This document shows positions 1 to 8,317 of a stretch of DNA of 64,000 nucleotides, piece after piece. Within the stretch, counting starts at the first letter, position 1. Each line of letters opens with the position of its first letter. The stretch is from PFJX01 sp031426815 (GTDB lineage Bacteria > Pseudomonadota > Gammaproteobacteria > Burkholderiales > Thiobacillaceae). A program made the translations under genes and the position numbers. Below the pieces are notes generated by a model, which saw only the letters and a list, made by a program, of their open reading frames with translations, did no database searches and was not told the DNA's origin. The stretch spans positions 1 to 64,000 of the forward strand of contig JASJPG010000059.1 in NCBI GenBank assembly GCA_031426815.1. The letters are read 5' to 3'.

Positions 1-1
1 G

Positions 2-448
2 AAGGAAGCGCTGGCCAAAATCGATTGGTCGGTCCTGCCCCTGGAAAACAGCATCAAGTTCGTGAGCGGCAAGGGCGAGCGTGTTCTGGCGGTGTTCTCA
101 GACCCTGACTGCCCCTATTGCAAGAAGGTCGAAGCGGAACTGGCCAAGCTGGATAACGCAACCCTCTATCTCTTCCCGTTTCCCATCCAGTCGTTGCATC
201 CGAACGCCGTGGCCAAGTCCACCGTGATCTGGTGTGCGAAGGATCGCGCGCAGGCCTGGCGTGATGCACTGACCGGAGGGAAATTGGTGGGGAAGGGTGA
301 CTGCGAGAACCCCATCGCCGCCAACGTGGCGCTGGCGGAACGCCTGGGGATCAACGGCACGCCGACCTTGATCGCCAGGGATGGACGCCTGCTACCTGGC
401 GCCGCTTCCGCAGACAGGATTTCCGCATGGCTCGACGCTGGGCGTTGA
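2..448 (+). CDS. DsbC-like periplasmic disulfide isomerase, C-terminal part
   Basis: The gene enters from the left edge, so its N-terminus and signal peptide are not visible. The visible part is a thioredoxin-fold domain with the motif CPYC after the strand VLAVFSDPD, and near the end GINGTPTLIARDGR with the cis-proline loop (TPT). This is the catalytic half of DsbC/DsbG-type proteins. Such proteins are common in F-type conjugation operons, where they fold cysteine-rich tra proteins in the periplasm; TraU and both TraN-like proteins just downstream are rich in Cys. It overlaps the start of traW by about 22 bases, so the two are translationally linked. Confidence 0.85.
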   Translation, partial: KEALAKIDWSVLPLENSIKFVSGKGERVLAVFSDPDCPYCKKVEAELAKLDNATLYLFPFPIQSLHPNAVAKSTVIWCAKDRAQAWRDALTGGKLVGKGDCENPIAANVALAERLGINGTPTLIARDGRLLPGAASADRISAWLDAGR

Positions 449-1044
449 TCCTTGCCTTGGGCTGCCTCGCCATGCCGGCGAGCGCCGGGCATCTGGGCGT
501 GTACGGCAATACCTGGGAGATCGCCGAACCGGACATGCTCGACGCATTGATGGCCAAGCTCAAGGCGATGGAGAAGTCCGGCAAGCTGAAACAGCTTGAA
601 GAGGTCGCCAAGCGCCGGGCGCTGGCCACCATCGAGAACCCGCAGCCGGTTCCAGGTATTGCCACGGCAAGAAAGTCCCGGAAATGGACGTTCGATCCGT
701 CGATCAGGATTCAGGAGACGGTCAAGGATCACCTGGGCAACGTCATCGCCCCGGCCGGCATGGTCGTCAACCCACTGGCGTTCACCTCGCTGACCAAGCC
801 GTTGTTGTTCATCGACGCACGCGACAAGCGCCAGGTGCGCTATGCCAACGCGCTCGTGGACCGGGAGCCGAGGGCGAAGGTCATCCTGGTCGGCGGCAGT
901 TGGCTAAACCTGACCCGCGCATGGAAGCGGCAGGTGTTCTATGACCAGGCGGGATTCATCACCGGCCGGTTCGGTATTCGGCAGGTGCCTGCTGTTGTCA
1001 GACAACAAGGGAAGGTGTTGGCAATTGAAGAACTGGCACTCTGA
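427..1044 (+). CDS. traW: Type-F conjugative transfer protein TraW
   Basis: The protein has 205 residues with an N-terminal signal peptide (RRWALILALGCLAMPASAG) and is periplasmic. The start of the mature protein (HLGVYGNTWEIAEPDML) and the later segment TKPLLFIDARDKRQV are typical of TraW, which is needed for F-pilus assembly together with TraU and TrbC. The start is an ATG inside the end of the dsbC-like gene. The order dsbC-traW-traU-trbC-traN matches SXT/F-type systems. I am confident of the family; the function is from family knowledge. Confidence 0.88.
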   Translation: MARRWALILALGCLAMPASAGHLGVYGNTWEIAEPDMLDALMAKLKAMEKSGKLKQLEEVAKRRALATIENPQPVPGIATARKSRKWTFDPSIRIQETVKDHLGNVIAPAGMVVNPLAFTSLTKPLLFIDARDKRQVRYANALVDREPRAKVILVGGSWLNLTRAWKRQVFYDQAGFITGRFGIRQVPAVVRQQGKVLAIEELAL

Positions 1045-2086
1045 ACGCGCCGGGCGGCGGTTGGCATACAGCTTGACCTTGTGGGTCGGTTTTGTGGTTG
1101 CCTGGGTGGTCTTTGTTTCGAAGGCGTATGCCGATCCCACTTGCTACGGCAGGTTTCCGAACTACGTGACCGATGTGTGTTGGTCGTGCGCATTTCCGAT
1201 CAAGGTCTTCGGCAACGTGGCGCTGATCTCGCAAAGCCAGGAAGACACGGCCAATCCGGACACAAAGCTTTGCGCCTGCGGCAATCCACCCACCATCGGC
1301 ACGACGATTTCGTTCTGGGAAGCGGCGCGCATGGCGGATGTGACCAAGACGCCTTACTGCTTCGTTGGCCTGGGCGGCGTGAAGATCGACGCCGGGGTGA
1401 ACTCCATGCAGTTCGGCCAGATCGACAACCACAGTTCTGGTATTCGCACGACCCGGGGAGCGTTCCGACATGTGCATTGGTATGTGAACCCGCTGATGAC
1501 GCTCCTGGGCGTTCTGGTGGACTCACATTGCACCGAGCACCAGGGCTTCGATATCGCTTACATGTCGGAGATCGACCCGTCCTACGGCGACGATGAGTTG
1601 GAGGGCATCCTGAATCCGGATGCGTTCATCTTCGGCGGCGTGGTGGCGCAGGGAGCGTGCTCTGCGGATTGCGTTTCTTCGACTGTCGGGTTCGGCCGTT
1701 CGGAGATGTTCTGGTGTGCGGGCTGCAATGGCTCGCTCTATCCACTGGGCGGAAGTATTCAAACCTGGATCGGTGGTGTGCAGGGTTCCTCGCTGATGGT
1801 GCAGCGTGCATCCGCGCGGCTGCACCGGATGCTCACCAACTGGTCGGCCTACGGTAGCGACGGCTTGTGCGGTTACTACCCGCAAATCCTGATGGACAAG
1901 ACGCAATACAAGTATTCGATGCTGTACCCGGTTCCCCAGACCAGGAAGATCGCCGGGCGCTGTTGCCAGCCCTTCGGGCGTTCAACCATCTTGTGGGGGG
2001 CGGGGCGGGAGATCCCGCAGATCGGTGAAGACTTCAGCTATCTCATCTTCCGTAAGCGGAATTGCTGCGAGGGGGCCAGCCTGTGA
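1025..2086 (+). CDS. traU: Type-F conjugative transfer protein TraU
   Basis: A cysteine-rich periplasmic protein of about 353 residues. It has a hydrophobic leader ending in SKAYA and then the TraU hallmark region with DPTCYGRFPNYVTDVCWSC and later CACG. TraU is required for DNA transfer and pilus assembly. No ATG lies before the leader, so I chose the TTG at 1025, which overlaps the traW end by 20 bases; a start at 941 would overlap traW by about 100 bases. Its stop overlaps the GTG of trbC (GTGA). The many Cys residues fit with Dsb-type proteins being encoded in both conjugation segments. Confidence 0.88.
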   Translation: MKNWHSERAGRRLAYSLTLWVGFVVAWVVFVSKAYADPTCYGRFPNYVTDVCWSCAFPIKVFGNVALISQSQEDTANPDTKLCACGNPPTIGTTISFWEAARMADVTKTPYCFVGLGGVKIDAGVNSMQFGQIDNHSSGIRTTRGAFRHVHWYVNPLMTLLGVLVDSHCTEHQGFDIAYMSEIDPSYGDDELEGILNPDAFIFGGVVAQGACSADCVSSTVGFGRSEMFWCAGCNGSLYPLGGSIQTWIGGVQGSSLMVQRASARLHRMLTNWSAYGSDGLCGYYPQILMDKTQYKYSMLYPVPQTRKIAGRCCQPFGRSTILWGAGREIPQIGEDFSYLIFRKRNCCEGASL

Positions 2087-2790
2087 AGCACGTATCGAAT
2101 GCGGGATTGTTTCGGTATGCGGCCTTCGCTTTGGGATGCCTGATTGCCAGCCATGTCGGCGCTGCCCAACCGTTGCCGTCTGACGATGAGATCAAGGCAC
2201 GCATGCGGGCGCTCTCCGGTGGGGTGCCGGATGCCCTGGACAGGGCAGGGCGGGATGCTCCGAAACCGGGTGAGGTCAAGATCGACGCGCCGCCGGCCCT
2301 GCCAGCCAATCGACTGGTCGACCTGGAAGCGCTGGCCCGCCAGTTCAACGGCGGCAGGCCGGCTGTTCAGAAAACCGGTTCTGACCTGATGGTGTTCGTC
2401 TCGCTCTCCATGCCTGAGCACGTCATCAAGGCGTTGGCCAGGCAGGCGAAAGAGGCTGGGGCGGTAATGGTGCTGCGGGGGTTGAAAGGGGGCTCCTGGC
2501 CAGAAACCTGGAAGGCGCTTGCCGCCCTGAACCAGGGCATCGGCGCGGAATGGATCATCCATCCCGAGGGCTTCAAGCAGTTCAAGGTCGCCAAGGTGCC
2601 CAGCATCGTGCTGGCGGATGGGCGCACGGCTTCCGTACTGGAAGATGGGTGTGCCGAGGCCGCTTCCTATGCGGCGCTGGCGGGCGATGTCTCCATCGAG
2701 CAGGCGCTGGGCATCATGAAGGTGCGCGGCGAACCTGTAATCAGCCAGTTGGCGGTGGACCGCCTGGGCCGACTCAGGCGGGCGCCATGA
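2083..2790 (+). CDS. trbC: Type-F pilin assembly protein TrbC
   Basis: About 235 residues. The GTG start overlaps the traU stop. A signal peptide ends near HVGAAQP. The C-terminal half has the TrbC thioredoxin-like fold: LMVFVSLSMPEHVIKALARQ, then GLKGGSWPETWKAL and FKVAKVPSIVLADG, without a CxxC pair. TrbC is a periplasmic F-pilus assembly factor. It ends in an ATGA overlap with the next gene. The upstream ATG at 2062 is inside traU and less likely. Confidence 0.87.
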   Translation: MKHVSNAGLFRYAAFALGCLIASHVGAAQPLPSDDEIKARMRALSGGVPDALDRAGRDAPKPGEVKIDAPPALPANRLVDLEALARQFNGGRPAVQKTGSDLMVFVSLSMPEHVIKALARQAKEAGAVMVLRGLKGGSWPETWKALAALNQGIGAEWIIHPEGFKQFKVAKVPSIVLADGRTASVLEDGCAEAASYAALAGDVSIEQALGIMKVRGEPVISQLAVDRLGRLRRAP

Positions 2791-3824
2791 GATCGGTTGG
2801 CCGTATCCGGCAGGTTGTGGTCCTGTTGTGCCTGTCGTTGCAGGCAAACGCCGACGATCCAGGTGTCGTGTTCAACGATGCAAAGACGTATGCCCAAGGC
2901 ACGGTCGATGGAACCGGAGGCATCGTGAGCGCCGAGCAGGCTGCCGCGTTGCCCCACTACACCACCAGTTCACCGGTGCCTTCCTTGGCGCCTGGAAGCG
3001 TTGGCCTGGGTAGCGCCGGAATCGGAAAGATCAACGGATGCGAAGGCCAGAATGACACCGAGTGCGCGGCGGTAAATTTCCTGGCGAAGAATCTGGATAC
3101 GCGTCTGCGCTTCAACCTTGATCCGGCGACAGACCCTACGCTGCAAGCAGGGAAGCAGGTCTTGGCGGACCCGAATGCGGTGGTCGGTGCTGGGCTGGAT
3201 GGGGCAGAAAGCATCTGCTCGAACTGGACCGTGACGGATCCGGCGACTGTCACAACCGAAGTGTGCAATGAGTACAAGACCGTGGGCGAGGTGGTCTGCC
3301 AGAAGGCCCTGGTGGTGACCGTTACGGTCAACGAATCCTGCACACCAGGCACCTGGTACCCGGCAGGGTCGGGTCTGCTCACCTTGATCGATGCCTATTG
3401 CGAGCCGGAGCGGGCCGATGGCCAGCTCTCCTTGCGCTTTACCCCGGATGGGCTGCATGGCGTATGCCAGTATGGGTATGCCACCGTTCCCAAGGCGCCC
3501 TTCACCATCGTGGCCGGTCAGGATTTCTGGTTCGAATACGTCTGCGACGAGTTTTACTGTCCCGGGTACGTAAAGCACAACCTGTTGACCACGGCCATCA
3601 ATCACTGGAAGGGGGCATGCACCGTTCCGGTGGATATTGGATACGGTGTCGGGGCACAAGGATGTACTGGAGATACCTGCACCTATGTCTTCGAGTATCA
3701 GGATTACCGATGGGGCCATCACGGTGTTCTCCCAACCAACCCATTCGTCAACCCGAAGCACACGGTGACCGAAACGGATGTCTGGGACAACCAGTGCCTC
3801 GTGTTCGAGAACAGGTCGAAATGA
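2787..3824 (+). CDS. TraN-like protein, N-terminal half (separate secreted protein)
   Basis: 345 residues, with a signal peptide (VVVLLCLSLQANA). The start of the mature region (DDPGVVFNDAKTYAQGT) is the usual beginning of TraN, the outer-membrane mating-pair-stabilisation protein. Many paired Cys follow. The reading frame stops at 3824, and the rest of TraN is supplied by the next gene, which has its own signal peptide and starts in an ATGA overlap. The usual single TraN is therefore two proteins here. The TraN assignment rests on operon position, N-terminal sequence and Cys content. Confidence 0.7.
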   Translation: MRSVGRIRQVVVLLCLSLQANADDPGVVFNDAKTYAQGTVDGTGGIVSAEQAAALPHYTTSSPVPSLAPGSVGLGSAGIGKINGCEGQNDTECAAVNFLAKNLDTRLRFNLDPATDPTLQAGKQVLADPNAVVGAGLDGAESICSNWTVTDPATVTTEVCNEYKTVGEVVCQKALVVTVTVNESCTPGTWYPAGSGLLTLIDAYCEPERADGQLSLRFTPDGLHGVCQYGYATVPKAPFTIVAGQDFWFEYVCDEFYCPGYVKHNLLTTAINHWKGACTVPVDIGYGVGAQGCTGDTCTYVFEYQDYRWGHHGVLPTNPFVNPKHTVTETDVWDNQCLVFENRSK

Positions 3825-5065
3825 AGTACGCATTTAGGCTGCTCGCCGCCCTGCTGGGCGTGATGGCGGCAACTGCCCAGGCCAACGATTGCACGAACAC
3901 TGGTTCGGTGTGTGTGGAGGGGCCGCAAACCCGCAACATCTCCGGACTCAGCGTGACTCGGGATTGTTGGCGCTATCAGGATACCTATCTGTGCGTAGAC
4001 CCCGATATGACGAGCGATTGCCAGGAATTACGCGACCGGGGTTGCGGGCAGATCGGGACCCAGTGCATCGAAGTGGCCGACGACGGCGCGTGTGTCCTCT
4101 CGGAAAATACCTACCAGTGCCAGGCCTCGCCCGCCACGACCAGACAGGTCGAGGACTGCTCACCCCGGTCGTTCTGCGCCAACGGTGAGTGCTTCGATAC
4201 GGGCTTCGAACCCGATGCCGATTTCGGCAAGGCGGTGGCGGCGATGGAATCGGCGAGAGAGGCGGGGACGTACATTGACCCGGATACGCTCCGACTTTTT
4301 ACGGGGGCTGCGTCGAAATGCTCTAAGAAGCTGGGTGGCCTGGTGAACTGCTGCAAGGGCGGCAGTGGGGGAGGGGGAGGGATGAGCAACCAGGCGCTAG
4401 CTGGCCAGATGCTGAGCAATGCGGGTGAATACGTTTCGAGCGTCGGTAGCCCATACATGTACGACGCTATGTTCAGCAGCGACATGCCTTGGTTGATGGA
4501 CAAGGCCGTCGATGCCTGGTCGTCGAATGCCTGGTCACCTTCGTTTAATCCCAGCTTGAGTTTTTACGGAGTGACTGCCCAGATTGGCGGGGCGGTTCCG
4601 GCGGGTGCGACGGCGCTGGGATCCGTCGGTAACGTGCAGCTTTTCTTCAATCCGACAACCTTCTACATCGCCATCGCAGTCATGGTGATCCAGGAATTGA
4701 TCAGTTGCGATCAAGCAGATCAACTCACTGCGATCAAGAAAAGCGAGAAGCTCTGTGTCGCGCTCGGCAGTTATTGCTCAAAGAAATTCCTGGGTATTTG
4801 TCTGAAAAAAAAGGAAGGCTATTGCTGCTTCAATTCTCGTCTGGCCCGGATCATCCAGCAGCAAGGGCGCGCACAACTTGGCAAGAGCTGGGGTAGTGCG
4901 AAGTCGCCGGAGTGCTCCGGGTTCACCCTGGCAGAGTTCGAGAGCCTGGACTTCAGCCGAATCGATCTGACGGAGTTCATCCGCGAAGTCCAGCCCAAGG
5001 CAATGGACGTGCAGGCGCTGACGGAGCGGATGAATTCGCGCGTACAGACCATGGCGAATCAATAA
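3821..5065 (+). CDS. TraN-like protein, C-terminal half (separate secreted protein)
   Basis: 414 residues with a good signal peptide (FRLLAALLGVMAATAQA). The mature part is Cys-rich (CWRYQDTYLCVDPD, CQELRDRGCGQIGTQC, then NCCKGG with a Gly run) and ends with SLDFSRIDLTEFIRE, the C-terminal half of TraN proteins. A membrane-like stretch (TTFYIAIAVMVIQELIS) is followed by lysine/cysteine-rich sequence. The start overlaps the previous stop (ATGA), giving coupled translation. With the gene before it, this replaces one long TraN. Confidence 0.75.
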   Translation: MKYAFRLLAALLGVMAATAQANDCTNTGSVCVEGPQTRNISGLSVTRDCWRYQDTYLCVDPDMTSDCQELRDRGCGQIGTQCIEVADDGACVLSENTYQCQASPATTRQVEDCSPRSFCANGECFDTGFEPDADFGKAVAAMESAREAGTYIDPDTLRLFTGAASKCSKKLGGLVNCCKGGSGGGGGMSNQALAGQMLSNAGEYVSSVGSPYMYDAMFSSDMPWLMDKAVDAWSSNAWSPSFNPSLSFYGVTAQIGGAVPAGATALGSVGNVQLFFNPTTFYIAIAVMVIQELISCDQADQLTAIKKSEKLCVALGSYCSKKFLGICLKKKEGYCCFNSRLARIIQQQGRAQLGKSWGSAKSPECSGFTLAEFESLDFSRIDLTEFIREVQPKAMDVQALTERMNSRVQTMANQ

Positions 5066-5083
5066 GTGACAGGGAGCATCAGC

Positions 5084-5770
5084 ATGAGAAAGACTGTTCA
5101 TTTATGGGCGCTTCTCAGCCTGGGCCTGGCAGGGGCCGCAAGCGCGGCAGAAGTGGTGGCGCCGGTGGGCATCAAGACAAGTACCGTGGGAATAGTGGGC
5201 ACGCCCTCGACATTCTTCTCCTCCCTGTTCGGCAGCAGGTATGGCGTGGTGTCACCAGATGCGCCGGAGTTGGCGTCGAGGTTCGCGGGCAGGTTGGCCA
5301 AGCGCGGGTATAGGCTATACGAGGGGTCTGATCTGAACAGGGACTCCCAGTACGTGATCATTCGGGACTATCGCGGCAAGGCTGCCGATTACGTTCCTCA
5401 GACAGCGGATGCCAACTCCGGCGCTGGCGGGTGGGGGAGTGCGCTAGCCAACCTGGGGGTGGGGGTGTTGATTGGGAAGAACCTGGGTCTAATCAACACC
5501 CATAACCTGCTCATGAGCGATGCGAATACCGTGGCTAATCTGGTGCAGCGAACTGCTGAGGCGTATGGCGATCCTAGGCAGAATGAAGAGCGTGCGAAAG
5601 CCACAGAGGGCGTCAAAGATGAGCGCAATCTGGTGGCGTTTCGGTTGTGCTTTCGCGGGCAATGCGCCCATGCGTTGAGTGCGGGTGACGCCAGCCTGGA
5701 TGCTCTGGAAGAAGCCTGTTTCAGTGACGGCATCTTGAAGCTGGCGAAATTAGAAACGGATGACGAATGA
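5084..5770 (+). CDS. Secreted protein of unknown function in the tra operon
   Basis: 228 residues with a signal peptide (HLWALLSLGLAGAASA) and no family I recognise. The mature part has a Gly-rich segment (GAGGWGSALANLGVGVLIGKN) that could insert in a membrane, and only two Cys near the end (CFRGQCAH) plus one more. The start is the ATG at 5084. It lies 18 bases after the TraN-like gene and overlaps the next gene by four bases, so it belongs to the conjugation operon. The place is where traF/traH would be in F, but it resembles neither. Confidence 0.6.
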   Translation: MRKTVHLWALLSLGLAGAASAAEVVAPVGIKTSTVGIVGTPSTFFSSLFGSRYGVVSPDAPELASRFAGRLAKRGYRLYEGSDLNRDSQYVIIRDYRGKAADYVPQTADANSGAGGWGSALANLGVGVLIGKNLGLINTHNLLMSDANTVANLVQRTAEAYGDPRQNEERAKATEGVKDERNLVAFRLCFRGQCAHALSAGDASLDALEEACFSDGILKLAKLETDDE

Positions 5771-6159
5771 TCTCGATCATGCGCTGCATATTCGCTTCTT
5801 CGTTGATGCTTATTCTGGTTTCGAGTATCCAAGCCGCGTCTTTGGGCGCGTTGATGAAGTCGGCCATCAACGCATCAGACGGGCGAGCCTTGGGCGTGTT
5901 GAATGATCCCGTGGCGGGCTTGATCGCCAATACCACCGGCAGCGCCGCTCAGGTGACGGCGCGGATTGAGACCGTTAGTGTGTTCCACCAGGTGGGTTGC
6001 CGTCGTCTCAAGGCCACTTTGAGCCAGCCCGTTGTAGGTCAGCCGGAAGCGGTTTTTATGTTCGAAATAAACCTGTGCCTTGATGGAACAGCGCCTCAAG
6101 ATGGAATTGACCTGACGCAGGTGGCTGAAAAATTAGGCGTGCACCAGTCGGTGCGTTGA
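5767..6159 (+). CDS. Small secreted protein of unknown function, last gene of the tra segment
   Basis: 130 residues. The N-terminus (MRCIFASSLMLILVSSIQAAS) is a signal peptide if translation starts at 5767 or at the ATG at 5779. The rest has two Cys about 30 residues apart (GCRRLKA, NLCLDG), enough for one disulfide. I do not recognise a family. The ATGA overlap with the preceding gene puts it in the same transcript, and an intrinsic terminator follows about 95 bases downstream. Confidence 0.55.
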   Translation: MISIMRCIFASSLMLILVSSIQAASLGALMKSAINASDGRALGVLNDPVAGLIANTTGSAAQVTARIETVSVFHQVGCRRLKATLSQPVVGQPEAVFMFEINLCLDGTAPQDGIDLTQVAEKLGVHQSVR

Positions 6160-6252
6160 TGCGTAACATACCCAACTGCGTGACGCTCCCCATCCGCTAA
6201 AGCGAATCGAGAACGTCACTTCTCCTCCCTGCCCCGCGCAATGCGGGGTTTC

Positions 6253-6279
6253 AGCCGTCCTTCGGGGCGGCTTTTTTTT
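6253..6279 (+). terminator. Intrinsic terminator of the left tra segment
   Basis: The stem AGCCGTCC / GGGCGGCT (8 pairs, one G-T) closes a TTCG tetraloop and runs into eight T residues (6272-6279). A smaller CCCCGC/GCGGGG stem lies just before it. This is a classic Rho-independent terminator and ends the operon above. A group II intron begins two to three bases later, which is the preferred insertion place of class C introns. Confidence 0.88.
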
Positions 6280-6369
6280 GGGTGCGCCCAGCATGGGCGC
6301 ACTCTTGTAGGTGAAAGTCCTGCCGTAAGTTGACCTTGCCCCTGAATTCCGGACTCCATAGGCTGACCA

Positions 6370-7278
6370 TTATGCGGACTTTCTGCCTTGCTGCTGGTCC
6401 GCAAACCAGCATTGCTCGAAGGTCATTGGACTGACGTAACCCAGCGTCGAGTGCAATCTCTTGTGGTTATAGAACGTCAGCCAGTCCATGACCTCATCCA
6501 TGGCCTCGCGCCGGGTTGCAAACTTCCTGCCGTACAACCTGCCGACCTTCAACCGGCTCCATAAACTCTCAGTCGGCGCATTGTCCCAGCAGTTGCCCTT
6601 GCGGCTCATCGAGGATTGCATTCCATAGTCCTTGAGCGCGCCCTGAAACGCATGGCTGCAATACTGGCTGCCGCGATCCGAATGGAAGATCAGCCCAGAC
6701 TCCGGTCGTCGCCTGAACCATGCCATGCGGAGCGCATCGGTGACCACGCTGGCCTGCATGTGCTCTCGCATGCTCCAACCCACGACCTGGCGGCTGAACA
6801 GGTCGATCACCGCCGTCAGGTACAGCCAGCCCTCATCGGTTGCAATGTAGGTGATGTCGCTGGTCCACACCTGATTCGGCGCTTCAGGGGTGAAGTCACG
6901 ATTCAACAAATTCGGCGCAATTGGCAGGTCGTGTTTGCTGTCAGTGGTCACGACAAATTTCCGCTTGCCCCGTGCCTTGATGCCGTTCCGCTGCATCAGC
7001 AACCTGACACGCTCTTTGCCCACACGTATGCCTCGGGCCTGCAATTCTTTCCACATTTTCGGCCAGCCATATTCCTCTTTGAATTCGGCGTGGATGGACT
7101 TGATGTGAACCAGCAGGGCTTCGGCGCCCATGCGCTGACTCGGCCCCGCTCGGTTCGGTGCATCTATCTCTTTGCGTCGCCTGTGCTCAAAGTAGCCGCT
7201 GGCGCTGACACCGAGCACTTCGCAGGCGAGCGTGATCGGCCATTGCGATTTATACCGGGCAATCCAGGCGTACTTCAC
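6370..7278 (-). CDS. IS3-family transposase OrfB (DDE integrase domain)
   Basis: 302 residues from a GTG start that overlaps the orfA stop. The N-terminal helical part (LACEVLGVSASGYFEHRRR) and HTH_21-like region are followed by the rve integrase core. The DDE residues are visible: D in WTSDITYI, D in FHSDRGSQY, and E in NAPTESLWSRLK. The gene looks intact. In IS3 elements OrfB is normally made as an OrfAB fusion by -1 frameshifting, which needs a readable orfA, and orfA is interrupted here. Confidence 0.92.
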   Translation of the reverse strand: MKYAWIARYKSQWPITLACEVLGVSASGYFEHRRRKEIDAPNRAGPSQRMGAEALLVHIKSIHAEFKEEYGWPKMWKELQARGIRVGKERVRLLMQRNGIKARGKRKFVVTTDSKHDLPIAPNLLNRDFTPEAPNQVWTSDITYIATDEGWLYLTAVIDLFSRQVVGWSMREHMQASVVTDALRMAWFRRRPESGLIFHSDRGSQYCSHAFQGALKDYGMQSSMSRKGNCWDNAPTESLWSRLKVGRLYGRKFATRREAMDEVMDWLTFYNHKRLHSTLGYVSPMTFEQCWFADQQQGRKSA

Positions 7279-7580
7279 AGCACTTCCCGCGCGAAGTACG
7301 CCGTCGCTTTTTTTAGGATGTCGCGTTCCATCTTGAGCCGCGCGTTCTCAGCTCGCAGACGAGCCAATTCCATTTGTTCGGCGCTCACGGGTTTGTCGCC
7401 AGCACCCGTGAGTTGGCCTTTGCTGCTCAGTCATACCCAGTTGCCCAGCGTCTGCTCTGGCACACCCAGTATCTTCGCCGTCACCGCTGCTGTCTGCCCG
7501 CCTTTGACCAGACGCACGGCCTCCAGCTTGAATTCCAGGGTGTATTTGCCTCGTGTTTGGCCGTCTTTCCTTGTGCTCAT
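7275..7580 (-). pseudogene. IS3-family OrfA with an in-frame TGA
   Basis: Reading from the ATG at 7580, the product starts STRKDGQTRGKYTLEFKLEAV (HTH_8 transposase fold) and continues to ILGVPEQTLGNWV. It then meets TGA at 7433-7431 where relatives have a sense codon, and resumes LSSKGQLTGAGDKPV...LKMERDILKKATAYFARE to the stop at 7275. The leucine-zipper-like part after the stop is otherwise complete, so a single base change probably inactivated it. It lies directly upstream of orfB with a 4-base overlap. Confidence 0.8.
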
Positions 7581-8154
7581 TTCTTCATCTCCATTGCCTG
7601 TATTTAAACATCAGCTATGGAGTACGTTTTTCGGGGGCAAGGTCAAGTTGATCACAGCGAACGAAGCGAAGCGCAACTGCACAAGGGCGACCGAGTGTCG
7701 GAAGGAAGCGTGGGGCGAAGCTGCTAGCCGATGAACAAGAACCGGATAGAAGGCGCTGGGGAGCAGGGCGAGCGGGCCAATAACCGCGAAGCTCTCGTGA
7801 TCGAGGCGAAGTGGTGTAGATCCGGCGGTTGTGCAGTGAAGGAGTGCGTCCTTACCTGGGGAGATCTCGCCTCATGGCCGAAAGGCCGACGTGGAAACAC
7901 GGAGCGAGAAGTAAGCAGAGGCCATAGTAGCCGTCGGCAAGGGGCGATGGGCCGAAGGAATAGGAGGGGAAGCCCTTTGATTATCGAAACTGGAGCGTCT
8001 CAGATGTTCGCGAAAGCGAAGCTCGCCGGTACGGCAGATAAGGTGAAGCCTGATAGGCCACGGCAGCGAGAAACCAGTATCGCCGAATCAACAACTAGCG
8101 ACCTCAGGCAGTCGGGTCGGGTGTAACACACGCCCGGCGACCTCAACTGCTCCA

Positions 8155-8230
8155 ACCGCCCGGTGCGGACCCGCATGTCGGGTGGTGTGGGAGGGGATCG
8201 GTCAGATAATCTGACCGCCCCTATCCCGAT
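8155..8230 (+). ncRNA. Group II intron domains V and VI
   Basis: CCGCCCG pairs with CGGGTGG, enclosing the inner stem GTGCGG/CCGCAT. This is a domain V-like hairpin beginning with a CGC triad, as in class C introns. It is followed by a domain VI hairpin (GGTCAGA TAA TCTGACC inside GGGG/CCCC) and the 3' end CCTATCCCGAT. Both catalytic hairpins look undamaged although the intron has lost its reverse transcriptase. Confidence 0.7.
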
Positions 8231-8252
8231 GCTCAGTTCGCGTTAAGTAGTG

Positions 8253-8275
8253 ATGGGCTCATGCTATGAGCCCAT
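8253..8275. repeat. Perfect 10-bp inverted repeat
   Basis: ATGGGCTCAT and ATGAGCCCAT are separated by GCT. It lies between the intron end and the IS1595-like relic and may belong to the end of that element or be a transcriptional hairpin; no T-run follows. Confidence 0.6.
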
Positions 8276-8317
8276 TGGAGCGGATAGTGGCCTCATTGCA
8301 TAGGTCGGGAGACCGAG

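Larger units (their letters stand above)
6331..7645 (-). mobile_element. IS3-family insertion sequence inside the intron
   Basis: The ends are imperfect inverted repeats: TGACCTTGCCCC and CTCCATAG on the left, and the matching TGACCTTGCCCC and CTCCATAG read from the right end. The three bases AGT occur on both sides (6328-6330 and 7646-7648), a 3-bp target duplication as IS3 elements make. The element is 1315 bp and carries orfA and orfB on the minus strand. orfA has an in-frame stop. The intact duplication suggests a fairly recent insertion. Confidence 0.85.
6282..8230 (+). mobile_element. Group II intron (class C-like), lacking its reverse transcriptase and split by an IS
   Basis: The left end is GTGCGCCCAGC..., followed by the domain I motif GGTGAAAGTCC; the right end is CCTATCCCGAT. 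Both are typical of bacterial group II introns. Near the 3' end a domain V-like hairpin and a domain VI hairpin are present. Without the inserted IS (6331-7645) only about 630 nt remain, and no reverse transcriptase/maturase reading frame of any length is visible where domain IV should carry it. The intron could therefore splice only after IS loss and would need a maturase in trans. The position right after an intrinsic terminator supports class C. Exact boundaries are inferred from end motifs. Confidence 0.75.

Noticed and set aside
8253..8275. Inverted repeat read as CRISPR or attachment site
   Set aside because: It is a single palindrome with no repeated spacers or integrase gene nearby.
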